Source of the DNA: Dipteris shenzhenensis
Lineage: Eukaryota > Polypodiophyta > Polypodiopsida > Gleicheniales
Length of the DNA: 64,000 nucleotides
Assembly (NCBI GenBank): GCA_047967505.1
Contig: CM106538.1
Strand: one strand, 5' to 3'
In this document: in pieces, positions 12,681-24,566 of the stretch
Numbering within the stretch: the first letter of the stretch is position 1
Layout: the number at the start of each line of letters is the position of its first letter
Translations under genes and position numbers: made by a program
The notes under the pieces: model-generated
Seen by the model: only the letters and a program-made list of their open reading frames with translations
Database searches by the model: none
What the model was told of the DNA's origin: nothing

Positions 12681-13007
12681 GATGCAAATGAAACAAAATC
12701 CCAAATGCTAGTACCTGCAAGAGAGAATCACACCAAATACTAGGTGCACCCAAATGTGTATGCCACAATAGAGTGAAATATCACCAAAACTCAAAGCTCA
12801 AAGCATCGAAAGATGCATCTGACTCATGTGCATATACTATGCATCCATATGAGCAAATCGGGCCCAAAATAAAATGCCAATAAGTGCCAAATAACTCAAG
12901 CATAAACATCGTCCACTGGCATATGCATCAATAATATCTCATCCAAGAGAGCATAGCACTATCAGTGCATCACCTACAATGTGTCAAAGCTGTCCCTCAG
13001 CATAAAA

Positions 13008-13213
13008 AATACTCATTCTTATGAGCCAATGCTACCAAGCATGGTTTTGTCAAGTCAAAATCATTCACTGAAAATTCATCCTCAATATGGACAACTATAT
13101 TAGGGCCCAGCTCCTGCAACCTTCTATGTATCTGCAGCTCCCTCTTTCCAGTCTCCACATCTATAACAGATTTTGTTTCTTTTATTTGTTGCTTCACTAA
13201 CTCCTCATAAGCA
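13008..13213 (-). pseudogene. Unrecognised coding-like remnant between Copia-3 and the satellite
   Basis: A 66-codon antisense frame (12997-13197, its end lying in copia leader) reads through RELQIHRRLQELGPNIVVHI and ends ALAHKNEYFLC. The composition is protein-like with charged, heptad-like residues, and it is unlike both neighbours. I recognise no domain. A similar peptide, TLAHKNECF, lies on the minus strand near 22750 on the other side of the satellite, so the two could derive from one gene or gene family. This is weak support. Confidence 0.3.
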
Positions 13214-16200
13214 GATCACTACATAGAAGAATGCAGATGTGAGTTTAGGATTCCTTGTGCATGTTTTCAGGTCATGGTATGAGATTGGCACCACTGCCAT
13301 TCTCCATTGGTGGCATTCTCCATAGAGATTGACACAATTCCATATGATCTCTGCACATGTGAGTTTAGGCTTCTCAATGCCATTTCTTAGGGCCTAATAA
13401 TAGATTGGCACCACTTGTACAAATGTTTACTCCACTGGTGGCATTCTCCACAGAGATTGACACAATTCCATATGATCTCTGCATAGCGGAGACAGTGATA
13501 TCTACATAGAAGAATGCACATGTGAGTTTAGGCTTCTCAATGCCATTTCTTAGGGCCTAATAAGAGATTGGCACCATTGCCATTCTCCACTTGTACAAAT
13601 GTTCACCCTACTAATCTAGGAGGGGTATTCTAGTGATCATAGGAGAGTGGTGTTCGATTCCAATCCACATGTGAGTTTGATGAACTCAGAGATTGACACA
13701 ATTCCATATGATCTCTACACAGTGGAGACAGGGATCTCTACATAGAAGAATGCACATGTGAGTTTAGGATTCCTTGTGCATGTTTGCAGGTCATGGTATG
13801 AAATTAGCACCACTACCATTCTCCACTAGTGGCATTCTCCACAGAGATTGACACAATTCCATATGATCTCTGCATAGCGGAGACAGTGATCACTACATAG
13901 AAGAATGCACATGTGAGTTTGGGCTTCTCAATGACAAATGTTTACCCTACTATTCTAGGAGGGGTATTCCTGTGATCATAAGAGAGTGGTGTCCGATTCC
14001 ATTCCACATGTGAGTTTGATGATCTCAGTGTCATTATGTAGGTGGCAGCATGAGTTTGGCATCACTGCCATTCTCACTAGTGGTAGTCTAGACAAACTAA
14101 AACTATAGATTGACATTCCAGGGCCTAATAAGAGATTGACACAATTCCATATGATCTCTACACATCGGAGACAGTGGTCACTACATGGAAGAATGCACAT
14201 GTGAGTTTAGGCTTCTCAATGCCATTTCTTAGGGCCTAATAAGAGATTGGCACCACTGCCATTCTCCGCTAGTGGTAATCTAGACAAACTAAACCCATAG
14301 ATTGACATTCCACTAATTTTATTGGCTGCAGTAGGATAATGGTAAAAGTGCCAATGCACATGTGAGATTAGGATTCCTTGTGCATGTTATCAGGTCATGG
14401 TATGAGATTGGCACCATTGCCATTCTCCATTGGTGGCATCCTTCATAGAGATTGACACAATTCCATATGATCTCTGCACAGCGGAGACAGTGATCACTAC
14501 ATAGAAGAATGCACATGTGAGTTTAGGCTTCTCAATGCCATTTCTTAGGGCCTAATAAGAGATTGGCACCACTGCCATTCTCCACTAATAAGAGATTGAA
14601 ATTCCACTAATTTTATTGGCATCACTGCCATTCTCCACTAGTGGTAGTCTAGACAAACTAAACCTATAGATTGACATTCCAGGGCCTAATAAGAGATTGA
14701 CACAATTCCATATGATCTCTACACAGCGGAGACAGTGATCACTACATAGAAGAATGCACATGTGAGTTTAGGCTTCTCAATGCCATTTCTTAGGGCCAGC
14801 ATGAGTTTGGCATCACTGCCATTCTCCGCTAGTGGTAATCTAGACAAACTAAACCTATAGACTGACATTCCACTAATTTTATTGGCTGCATTAGGATAAT
14901 GGCAAAAGTGCCAATGCACATGTGAGTTTAGGATTCCTTGTGCATGTTTTCAGGTCATGGTATGAGATTGGCACCACTGCCATTCTCCACTGGTGGCATT
15001 CTCCACAGAGATTGTCACAATTCCATATGATCTCTGCACATGTGAGTTTAGGCTTCTCCACAGAGATTGACACAATTCCATATGATCTCTACATAGTGGA
15101 GATAGTGATCACTACATAGAAGAATGCACATGTGAGTTTAGGATTCCTTGTGCACCACTGCCATTCTCCACTGGTGGCATTCTATAATGGCAAAAGTGCC
15201 AATCCACATGTGAGTTTAGGATTCCTTGTGCATGTTTTCAGGTCATGGTATGAGATTGGCACCACTGCCATTCTCCACTGGTGGCATTCTCCATAGAGAT
15301 TGACACAAATCCATATGATCTCTACACAGCGGAGATAGTGATCACTACATAGAAGAATGCACATGTGAGTTTAGGCTTCTCAATGCCATTTATTAGGGCC
15401 TAATAAGAGATTGGCACCATTGCCATTCTCCACTTGTACAAATGTTTACCCTACTATTCTAGGAGGGGTATTCCAGTGATCATAGGAGAGTGGTGTCCGA
15501 TTCCAATCCAAATGTGAGTTTAGGATTCCATATGATCTCTAGACAGTGGAGACAGTGATCACTACATAGAAGAATGCACATGTGAGTTTAGGATTCCTTG
15601 TGCATGTTTTCAGGTCATGGTATGAGATTGGCACCACTGCCATTCTCCACTGGTGGCATTCTCCACAGAGATTGACACAATTCCATATGATCTCTACACA
15701 TGTGAGTTTAGGCTTCTCAATGCCATCTCTTAGGGCCTAATAAGAGATTGGCACCACTGCCATTCTCCACTTGTACAAATGTTTACCCTACTATTCTAGG
15801 AGGGTATTCCAGTGATCATAGGAGAGTGGTGTCCTATTCCATTCCATATGTGAGTTTGATGATCTCAGTGTCTTTATGTAGTTGCCATCATGAGATTGGC
15901 ATCACTGCCATTCTCCGCTAGTGGTAATCTAGACAAACTGAACCTATAGATTGATATTCCACTAATTTTATTGGCTGCAGTAGGATAATGGCAAAAGTGC
16001 CAATGCACATGTGAGTTTAGGATTCCTTGTGCATGTTTTCAGGTCATGGTATGAGATTGGCACCACTACCATTCTCCACTTGTACAAATGTTTACCTTAC
16101 TATTCTAGGAGGGGTATTCCAGTGATCATAGGAGAGTGGTGAACATTTGTACATAGCGGAGACAATGATCAGTACATAGAAGAATGCACATGTGAGTTTA

Positions 16201-19200
16201 GGCTTCTCCACTAGTGGTAATCTAGACAAACTAAACCTATAGATTGACATTCCACTAATTTTATTGGCTGCACATGTGAGTTTAGGCTTCACAGTGCCAT
16301 TTTCTAGGGCCTAATAAGAGATTGGCACCACTGCCATTCTCCGTTGGTACAAATGTTTACCCTAATATTCTAGGAGGGGTATTCCAAGGATCATAGGAGA
16401 ATGGTGCTCGATTCCAATCCACATGTGAGTCTGAGGATCTCAGTGTCATTATGTAGGTGCCAGCATGCGTTTGGCATCACTGCCATTCTCCATTAGTGGT
16501 AGTCTAGACAAACTAAACCTATAGATTGACATTCCAGGGCCTAATAAGAGATTGACACAATTCCATATGATCTCTACACAGCGGAGACAGTGATGACTAC
16601 ATAGAAGAATGCACATGTGAGTTTAGGCTTCTCAATGACATTTCTTAGGGCCTAATAAGAGATTGGAACCACTGCCATTCTCCACTTGTACAAATGTTCA
16701 CCCTACTATTCTAGGAGGGGTATTCCAGTGATCATAGGAGAGTGGTGTCCGATTCCAATCCACATGTAAGTTTGATGAACTCAGTGTCATTATGTAGGTG
16801 CCAGCATAAGTTTGGCATCACTGCCATTCTCCATTAGTGGTAGTCTAGACAAACTAAACCTATAGATTGACATTCCAGGGCCTAATAAGAGATTGACACA
16901 ATTCCATATGATCTCTACACAGCGGAGACAATGATCACTACATAGAAGAATGCACATGTGAGTTTAGGCTTCTCAATGACATTTCTTAGGGCCTAATAAG
17001 AGATTGGCACCACTGCCATTCTCCACTTGTACAAATGTTCACCCTACTATTCTAGGAGGGGTATTCCAGTGATCATAGGAGAGTGATGTCCGATTCTAAT
17101 CCACATGTGAGTTTGATGAAATCAGAGATTGACACAATTCCATATGATCTCTACACAGTGGAGACAATGATCTCTACATAGAAGAATGCACATGTGAGTT
17201 TAGGATTCCTTGTGCATATTTTTAGGTCATGGTATGAGATTGGCACCACTACCATTCTCCACTGGTGGCATTCTCCATAGAGATTGACACAATTCCATAT
17301 GATCTCTACACAGCGGAGATAGTGATCACTACATAGAAGAATGCACATGTGAGTTTAGGCTTCTCAATGACATTTCTTAGGGCCTAATAAGAGATTGGCA
17401 CCACTGCCATTCTCCACTTGTACAAATGTTTACCCTACTATTCTAGGAGGGGTATTCCAGTGATCATAGGAGAGTGGTGTCCTAATCCATTCCACATGTG
17501 AGTTTGATGATCTCAGTGTCATTATGTAGTTGCCAGCATGGGATTGGCATCACTACCATTCTCCGCTAGTGGTAATCTAGACAAACTGAACCTATAGATT
17601 GACATTCCACTAATTTTATTGGCTATAGTAGGATAGTGGCAAAAGTGCCAATGCACATGTGAGTTTAGATTGGCATCACTGCCATTCTCCACTAGTGGTC
17701 CAATAATTTTATTGGCTGCAGTAGGATAATAGCAAAAGTGACAATGCACATGTGAGTTTAGAATTCCTTGTGCATGTTTTCAGTTCATGGTATGAGATTG
17801 GCACCACTGCCATTTATTAGGGCCTAATAAGAGATTGGCACCACTGCCATTCTCCACTGCCATTTATTAGGGCCTAATAAGAGATTGGCACCACTGCAAT
17901 TCTCCACTTGTACAAATGTTTACCCTACTATTCTAGGGGGGTATTCCAGTGATCATAGGAGAGTGGTGTCCTATTCCATTCCACAGGTGAGTTTGATGAT
18001 CTCAATGTCATTATGTAGTTGCAAGCATGAGATTGGCATCACTGCCATTCTCCGCTAGTGGTAATCTAGACAAACTGAACCTATAGATTGACATAACACT
18101 AATTTTATTGGCTGCAGTAGGATAATGGCAAAAATGCCAATGCACATGTGAGTTTAGGATTCCTTGTGCATGTTTTTAGGTCATGGTATGAGATTGGCAC
18201 CACTGCCATTCTCCACTGGTGGCATTCTCCACAGAGATTGACACAATTCCATATTATCTCTACAGAGCAGAGATAGTGATCACTACATAGAAGAATGCAC
18301 ATTACCACTAGCGGAGAATGGTAGTAGGATAATGGCAAAAGTGCCAATGTACATGTGAGTTTAGGATTCCTTGTGCATGTTTTCAGGTCATGGTATGAGA
18401 TTGGCACCACTGCCATTGTCCATTGGTGGCATTCTCCACAGAGATTGACACAATTCCATATTGTCTCTACATAGCGGAGACAGTGATCACTACATAAAAG
18501 CATGCACATTACCACTAGCGGAGAATGGCAGTAGGATAATGGCAAACGTGCCAATGCACATGTGAGTTTAGGATTCCTTGTGCATGTTTTCAGGTCATGG
18601 TATGGGATTGGCACCACTACCATTCTCTGCTAAAGGTAATCTAGACAAACTAAACCTATAGATTGACATTCCACTAATTTTATTGGCTGCAGTAGGATAA
18701 TGGCAAAAGTGCCAATGCACATGTGAGTTTAGGATTCCTTGTGCATGTTTTCAGGTCATGGTATGAGATTGGCACCACTGCCATTCTCCACTGGTGGCAT
18801 TCTCCATAGAGATTGACACAATTCCATATGATATCTACACAACGGAGACGGTGATCACTACATAGAAGAATGCACATGTGAGTTTGATGGTCTCAGTGTC
18901 ATTATGTATTTGCCAACATGAGATTGGCATCACTACCATTCTCCACTAGTGGTAATCTAGACAAACTAAACCTATAGATTGACATTCCACTATATTTATT
19001 GGCTGCAGTAGGATAATGGCAAAAGTTTCAATGCACATGCATGTGAGTTTGATGATCTCATTGTCATTATGTAGTTGCCAGCATGAGATTGGCATCACTG
19101 CCATTCTCCACTAGTGGTAGTGCCAATGCACATGTGAGTTTAGGATTCCTTGTGCATTTTTTCAGGTCATGGTATGAGATTGGCACCACTGCCATTCTCC

Positions 19201-20742
19201 ATAGAGATTGACACAATTCCATATGATATCTACACAGTAGAGACGGTGATCACTACATAGAAGAATGCACATGTAATGGTAATCTAGACAAACTAAACCT
19301 ATAGATTGACATTCCACTAATTTTATTGGCTGCACATGTGAGTTTAGGCTTCACAATGCCATTCTCTAGGGCCTAATAACCACTACATAGAAGAATGCAC
19401 ATGTGAGTTTAGGCTTCTCAATGCCATTTCTTAGGGCCTAATAAGAGATTGGCACCACTGCCATTCTCCACTTGTACAAATGTTTACCCTACTATTCTAG
19501 GAGGGGTATTCCATTGATCATAGGAGAGTGTTGTCCGATTCCAATCCACATGTGAGTTTGATGATCTCAGAGATTGACACAGTTCCATATGATCTCTACA
19601 CAGCGGAGACAGTGATCACTACATAGAAGAATGCACATGTGAGTTTAGGATTCCTTGTGCACCACTGCCATTCTCCACTGGTGGCATTCTATAATGGCAA
19701 AAGTGCCAATCCACATGTGAGTTTAGGATTCCTTGTGCATGTTTTCAGGTCATGGTATGAGATTAGCACCACTGCCATTCTCCACTGGTGGCATTCCCGA
19801 CAGAGATTGACACAAATCCATATGATCTCTACACAGCAGAGACAGTGATCACTACATAGAAGAATGCACATGTGAGTTTAGGCTTGTCAATGCCATTTAT
19901 TAGGGCCTAATAAGAGATTGGCACCACTGCCATTCTCCACTTGTACAAATGTTTACCCTACTATTCTAGGAGGGGTATTCTAGTGATCATAGGAGAGTGG
20001 TGTCCGATTCCAATCCAAATGTGAGTTTAGGATTCCATATGATCTCTACATAGCGGAGACAGTGATCACTGCATAGAAGAATGCACAGTAGGATAATGGC
20101 AAAAGTACATGTTTTCAGGTCATGGTATGAGATTGGCACCACTGCCATTCTCCACTGGTGGCATTCTCCACAGATATTGACACAAATCCATATGATCTCT
20201 GCACATGTGAGTTTAGGCTTCTCAATGCCATTTCTTAGGGCCTAATAAGAGATTGGCACCACTGCCATTCTCCACTTGTACAAATGTTTACCCTACTATT
20301 CTAGGAGGGGTATTCCAGTGATCATAAGAGAGTGGTGTCCTATTCCATTCCACATGTGAGTTTGATGATCTCAGTGTCATTATGTAGTTGACATCATGAG
20401 ATTGGCATCACTACCATTCTCCGCTAGTGGTAATCTAGACAACTGAACCTATATATTGACATTCCACTAATTTTATTGGATGTAGTAGGATAATGGCAAA
20501 AGTGCCAATGCACATGTGAGTTTAGGATTCCTTGTGCATGTTTTTAGGTCATGGTATGAGATTGGCACCACTGCCATTCTCCACTGGTGGCATTCTCCAC
20601 AGAGATTGACACAATTCCATATGATCTCTACACAATGGAGACAGTGATCATTACATAGAAGAATGCACATGTGAGTTTGATGATCTCAGTGTCATTATGT
20701 AGTTGCCAGCATGAGATTGGCATCACTGCCATTCTCCACTAG
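13214..20742. repeat. Satellite array of three related monomer types (about 150-160 bp)
   Basis: About 7.5 kb of tandem repeats. Monomers start at CACATGTGAGTTT and carry a second landmark, GAGATTGGCACCACTGCC followed by ATTCTCC, some 65-70 bases in. Type a continues AGGATTCCTTGTGCATG and measures 155 bp (17189 to 17344). Type b continues AGGCTTCTCAATGCC and measures 148-150 bp (16612-16761, 16952-17102, 17344-17492). Type c continues GATGATCTCAGTGTC and measures 161 bp (17492-17653). Types alternate irregularly, and many units are truncated or hybrid (for example 16761-16952, 191 bp, c joined to a). Switches often fall at the two shared landmarks. Antisense open frames of 60-172 codons here are products of the repetition. 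Confidence 0.9.
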
Positions 20743-21489
20743 TGCCACTCTTAAGGACTTCTTATGAGGTCTTTCAATTTATCTCAAGGGATATTGGCAC
20801 TAGTGCCACTCTCAAGGACTTCTTATGAGGTCTTGGAGAATGGCACTGGTGCCATTCTCCATTTAAAATTAGAATTTCAATCTCTAAATTTGCCATTCAA
20901 TCATGAAAATCAAAATTGAGATTGAAGTTTAACTTGAAATCAAAATTTGAAAACTAGAATTTCGGTTTTGAAATACAATTTCAAACAGATTATACAAATT
21001 GAAATTAAAAATATCAATATGAATTTGAATTTAAATTTAATATTGGAGAGAATGGCATAAGTGCCACTCTATATATCCAAAATTCAAAAGGGAACAATGG
21101 CGGGAAGAGCTATATTTCAAAATTTTATTTATCTCAAGGGATATTGGCACTAGTGCCACTCTCAAGGACTTCTTATGAGGTCTTGGAGAATGGCACTGGT
21201 GCCATTCTCCATTTAAAATTAGAATTTCAATCTCTAAATTTGCCATTCAATCATGAAAATCAAAATTGAGATTGAAGTTTAACTTGAAATCAAAATTTGA
21301 AAACTAGAATTTAGGTTTTGAAATACAATTTCAAAAGAATAATTTCAATTTGAAATACAAATTGAAATTAAAAATATCAATATGAATTTGAATTTAAATT
21401 TAATATTGGAGAGAATGGCATAAGTGCCACTCTATATATCCAAAATTCAAAAGGGAACAATGGCAGGAAGAGCTATATTTCAAAATTTG
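20743..21489. repeat. AT-rich 350-bp direct duplication with palindromic core
   Basis: Two near-identical copies start at TTTATCTCAAGGG (20778 and 21128; offset 350 bp). Each contains GGCACTAGTGCCACTCTC, a GAGAATGGCACTGGTGCC-type palindrome and a long A/T-rich part with many AATTTGAAAT-like words. A short partial copy (20743-20777) precedes them. They share the palindromic core with the satellite on the left and with the array at 23.9-25.3 kb. Confidence 0.85.
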
Positions 21490-21669
21490 AATTATTTAGT
21501 AGTTTCAAACTATCACTTTTAACTTTCAATCTACATTTCAGACAAATCAAGACCTTTTCTCTCATTTCAATTAATGCCTTTCCCTCATTCACTTTCTATT
21601 CATTCCAAACAACTCATTTCAATTTAGCAGAATTGGAGAGGAGTCTCAGAGTTTTACTCACCACAGCTC

Positions 21670-22310
21670 TCAGAGGCAGGGGCAGAATCGACTTTGTAAA
21701 GTCCCTTTTGAGGCCGGTGACTTTGTGAAGTCCTCTTGTGGGATTTTATCACTGAGATTGTTGTGACTCGAATCGAGGCTCACAGTGTAAGGAAGGTTCC
21801 CTAGACTGTAGGGAATCAGACCAAAGAGGTGGTTGAAGGACTTGAGCGTTCCGGGATTGCACCTAAAAGAATCGGCTGAAAGGTCGAGCTGCTCTAGGGC
21901 GAGAACGAGAGTCTGCAGCTGGCGGCATCCCATGATAGGCAAACGAATTTCGCCGAGCAGCTTGTTACTAGCGTTTTTTCTGCCGTCTTCTTCTTCTTCT
22001 TCATCGTCTCTTTGCTTAGGCGACTGATTTGAGGAGGCAAAGCTCCCGTTATTTGGTTGCCTCCATGCAAGATGGTGCAAACGGACGTCACGTTGAAGAG
22101 CTCAGGCGGGAGAGTTCCATGGATGCTGTTTCCCTGAAGAGCTCAAGCGTTGAAGAGCTCAAGCGGTGCAGCTGATCGACTGATCCAATTGATATGATGG
22201 CGTAGCTTTCTGTGGGATGGTGGTGCAAGAGATGCCACTCTAGTAGCAAGGCGTATCATTGCTCACGAGAGCGCAAATTCCCACGAGAAAACAGTCGATC
22301 AACTTAGGGC
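21670..22310 (-). pseudogene. Leucine-rich-repeat receptor-kinase ectodomain remnant
   Basis: Plant LRR receptor kinases sense ligands at the plasma membrane through repeats of the form LxxLxLxxNxLxGxIPxx. Antisense reading gives GNSIHGTLPPELFN, GNQITGALPPQIS, then GLIPYSLGNL and SSHNNLSDKIP, all typical plant LRR units. They lie in more than one frame. A Glu/Lys-rich stretch (DDEEEEED in one frame) interrupts at about 21990. Upstream sequence to about 22310 may hold the N-terminal cap but is too degraded to be sure. No transmembrane or kinase segment is present. It is an exon fragment, broken by frameshifts. Confidence 0.6.
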
Positions 22311-22569
22311 AACGAGCGCAATGACAGAGAAGGTATTAGGGTATTTCAATTTTTTACCTTCTAACCTTTTGCTTTTCGTTAAAAAACAAATTTAACAATT
22401 TTTTTCCTTCATTAGTTTAAGCTTTTGCTTTTCGTCAAAATTGCATTCAAGGCTTCATACTACATTGGCCTAGCCTATAATTTGCCATTATTGCCAGTCT
22501 TTATAATTAGCGTCCATGGGTTGATCCTCTTTTATCACATCCCTATCACATCCTCTTCATTTATTGTTG
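22311..22569. other. AT-rich sequence without visible feature
   Basis: A T-rich spacer between the LRR remnant and the next coding-like remnant. I see no gene, tRNA or repeat in it. Confidence 0.5.
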
Positions 22570-22948
22570 TTAGGGATTCAGATAAAATCGAAAAAGTGCC
22601 TTAAGATGTTTTCCAAGTAAATACTTGCAAGACTTTCTTTGGCAATTTCCCATTCCTTGCATCTGCATTCTAAGCAGCACATGCTTCAACATGTAATCCT
22701 TTGATAAGTCTTGATACATTTCTAGGGAAGCACTTTTTTCCAATGAGAGCTTGGAAGCACTCATTTTTGTGTGCAAGAGTGTACATGCTATCTTTTATCA
22801 CCTGCAAGCTCGTTGAGTTGCAAGCACACCTTAAAGCTACATCGATTATCGAGATACTTGTCACCATTGAAGTATATGTTGCTTCCATGTTCTCTAGCAA
22901 TTGCCTTTTTTGAATAATGTAGTAATGAGTATCATAGAACCAAATCAC
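22570..22948 (-). pseudogene. Unrecognised coding remnant (alpha-helical, LAHKNE motif)
   Basis: The antisense frame 22670-22948 (92 codons) includes ISIIDVALRCACNSTSLQ, then TLAHKNECFQALIGKKCF and RNVSRLIKGLHVEACAA. The adjacent frame continues with KLPKKVLQVFTWKTS-like sequence to 22570. Residue use is protein-like and helical, reminiscent of N-terminal helical domains of plant immune or kinase-associated proteins, but I cannot name a family. At least one frame change separates the parts. It shares LAHKNE with the fragment at 13008-13213. Confidence 0.35.
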
Positions 22949-23092
22949 ACTAGTTGTACAACAAACACGTGATCTTAACTTGAAAAGATGAGTATCTTAA
23001 AGCCAAATCACACTCCTTATTTTGTGATCCACCATGTGATCATAACTTGGAAAACATGAGTATTATAAAGCCAAATCACACACCTGATCTTA
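22924..23092. repeat. Three-copy tandem repeat of about 65 bp
   Basis: Units begin ATGAGTATCATAGAACC (about 22926), ATGAGTATCTTAAAGCC (about 22989) and ATGAGTATTATAAAGCC (about 23056), each followed by AAATCACAC. The spacing is 63 and 67-68 bp, and the third unit is partial. Confidence 0.75.
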
Positions 23093-23256
23093 GACATCAT
23101 AATGATCCCATATTTATTCTCTATTATGACACTAAAGCAGATATGCTAAACCTTAAGATCAAACAAGCACACACTCAAAAGAAGTACAAAGCTATTAGTG
23201 GCTATAAAGAATTTCCCAACAAAGCTGTCATTGATGTTAACATCATTGATAAATGA
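23047..23256 (+). CDS. Small unrecognised open frame
   Basis: 69 codons, starting inside the tandem repeat, so the true start is probably later. The part after about residue 15 (HHNDPIFILYYDTKADMLNL, then KKYKAISGYKEFPNKAV) looks like real protein rather than random translation. I recognise no domain. It is probably a fragment of a larger gene; it ends TGA at 23254. Confidence 0.25.
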   Translation: MENMSIIKPNHTPDLRHHNDPIFILYYDTKADMLNLKIKQAHTQKKYKAISGYKEFPNKAVIDVNIIDK

Positions 23257-23812
23257 AGGCAATTCCTGTTTTGTGATAGATGATCTGTTTCAAAGTTTTT
23301 AGTATATGCTTTTCAAGTTGCTTTTTAGTATAAGCACCAATTAGCCAACTAATGGAGGAATTGGGACATATCTAACATTTATTTTATTTCTTTCATTTAA
23401 CATATCTAACGTATGCATTTCTTTTATTTCTATTTTACATTGTCCACACTCATTTTCTTCCTTTTTTACATTGTCCTCATGCCTTTTATTTAACCTATTC
23501 TCATCTTCCTTTAAAAAAATCCATAGCTTGCGATCTAATGATGAGCATGATTACAATTTTTTTAACATGGAGAAAAATCACATTCTCGTCAACTAATTCA
23601 ATCTATACCTTAAAATTTTACATTACTTGGACCTTGATCAAGAAAAACATACTCTAACATAAAAATTTGTAACTTAACCAACCTAACATAAACAAACTAA
23701 CGTGAATAAACTCACATAACGAGCTAGGTTTCATAAAGTAATATCGATCAACTTTACCACATATATGAATAAATGGAAGTAAAATAATGTATGGTTTCAA
23801 ATGAATACCACG

Positions 23813-23814
<2 letters not shown>
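23257..23814. other. AT-rich sequence without visible feature
   Basis: T-rich in the first half (TTTTATTTC-type words) and A-rich in the second. No coding frame or repeat family was recognised before the microsatellite. Confidence 0.5.

Positions 23815-23854
<40 letters not shown>
23815..23854. repeat. CA microsatellite, about 20 units
   Basis: An uninterrupted CA dinucleotide run of about 40 bases. Confidence 0.95.
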
Positions 23855-23856
<2 letters not shown>

Positions 23857-23879
23857 GTCTATGGTTTCAAGTTCTGGCA

Positions 23880-24130
23880 TTGTAATGGGAGAATGGCACT
23901 ACTGCCATCCTCCAATCTCCCCATTTTGCAAAGCTAAAAATTTCTAAATTTGCTCCACTTCCATTCTCCCATTGCAATGTCCCAATTCAAAACGTTGGCT
24001 TTGCAAAGGGGGAATGGCACCAGTGCCATTCTCCCATTGTGATTTCCCGAATCAAATCTTGGCTGTGCAAAGGGAAATGGCACTAGTGCCAATCTCCCAG
24101 ATTCAAAGTTTTGGCTTCACAGAGTCAAAA
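23880..24130. repeat. Palindrome-spaced array, left block
   Basis: Three imperfect units, each with a core of type GAGAATGGCAC..GTGCCATTCTC (about 23887, 24009, 24073). Spacers resemble CATTGCAATGTCCCGATTC followed by AAA(A/G)CTTTGGCTTTGCA. The unit length is about 60-120 bases. The array resumes at 24570 after a satellite insert. Confidence 0.75.
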
Positions 24131-24566
24131 TGGCACATGTGAGTTTGATGATCTCAGTGTCATTATGTAGGTGCCAGCATGAGATTGGCATCACTGCCAT
24201 TCTCCGCTAGTGGTAATCTAGGCAAACTAAACTTGTAGATTGACATTCCACTAATTTTATTGGCTACAGTAGGATAATGGCAAAAGTGCAAATGCACATG
24301 TGAGTTTAGGATTCCTTGTGCATGTTTTCAGGTCATGGTATGAGATTGGCACCACTGCCATTCTCCACAGAGATTGACACAAATCCATATGAACTCTACA
24401 GAGTGGAGACTATGATCATAGGAGAGTGGTGTCTGATTCCATTCCACATGTGAGTTTGATGATCTCAGTGTCATTATGTAGTTGCCAGCATGAGATTGGC
24501 ATCACTGCCATTCTCCGCTAGTGGTAATCTAGACAAACTAAACCTATAGATTAACATTCCACTAAT
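24131..24566. repeat. Satellite island inside the palindrome array
   Basis: Type c, type a (shortened) and type c monomers of the 13-20 kb satellite: CACATGTGAGTTTGATGATC at about 24134, CACATGTGAGTTTAGGATTC at about 24295 and CACATGTGAGTTTGATGATC again at about 24446. It ends near CCACTAATTCTAATGGG, where the palindrome array restarts. Confidence 0.85.

Larger units (their letters stand above)
8407..13007 (-). mobile_element. Copia-3, Ty1/copia element lacking its 5' LTR
   Basis: An antisense element with 3' LTR (8407-8575), polypurine tract, complete gag-pol length and a partial leader (12681-13007). The leader breaks at CAGCATAAAA and is followed by unrelated sequence, so the 5' LTR and tRNA primer site are gone. 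It has the same orientation as Copia-2 and directly abuts it. Confidence 0.92.

Noticed and set aside
14319-20670. Many antisense open frames of 60-172 codons with CILLCSDH.LRCVEIIWNC-like peptides
   Set aside because: They are translations of the type a satellite monomer repeated along the array, not genes. No start context or independent conservation is visible.
13214-20742. CRISPR-like repeat-spacer pattern
   Set aside because: Repeats and intervening sequences are both repeated, unit length is about 155 bp, and the context is eukaryotic. It is a satellite.
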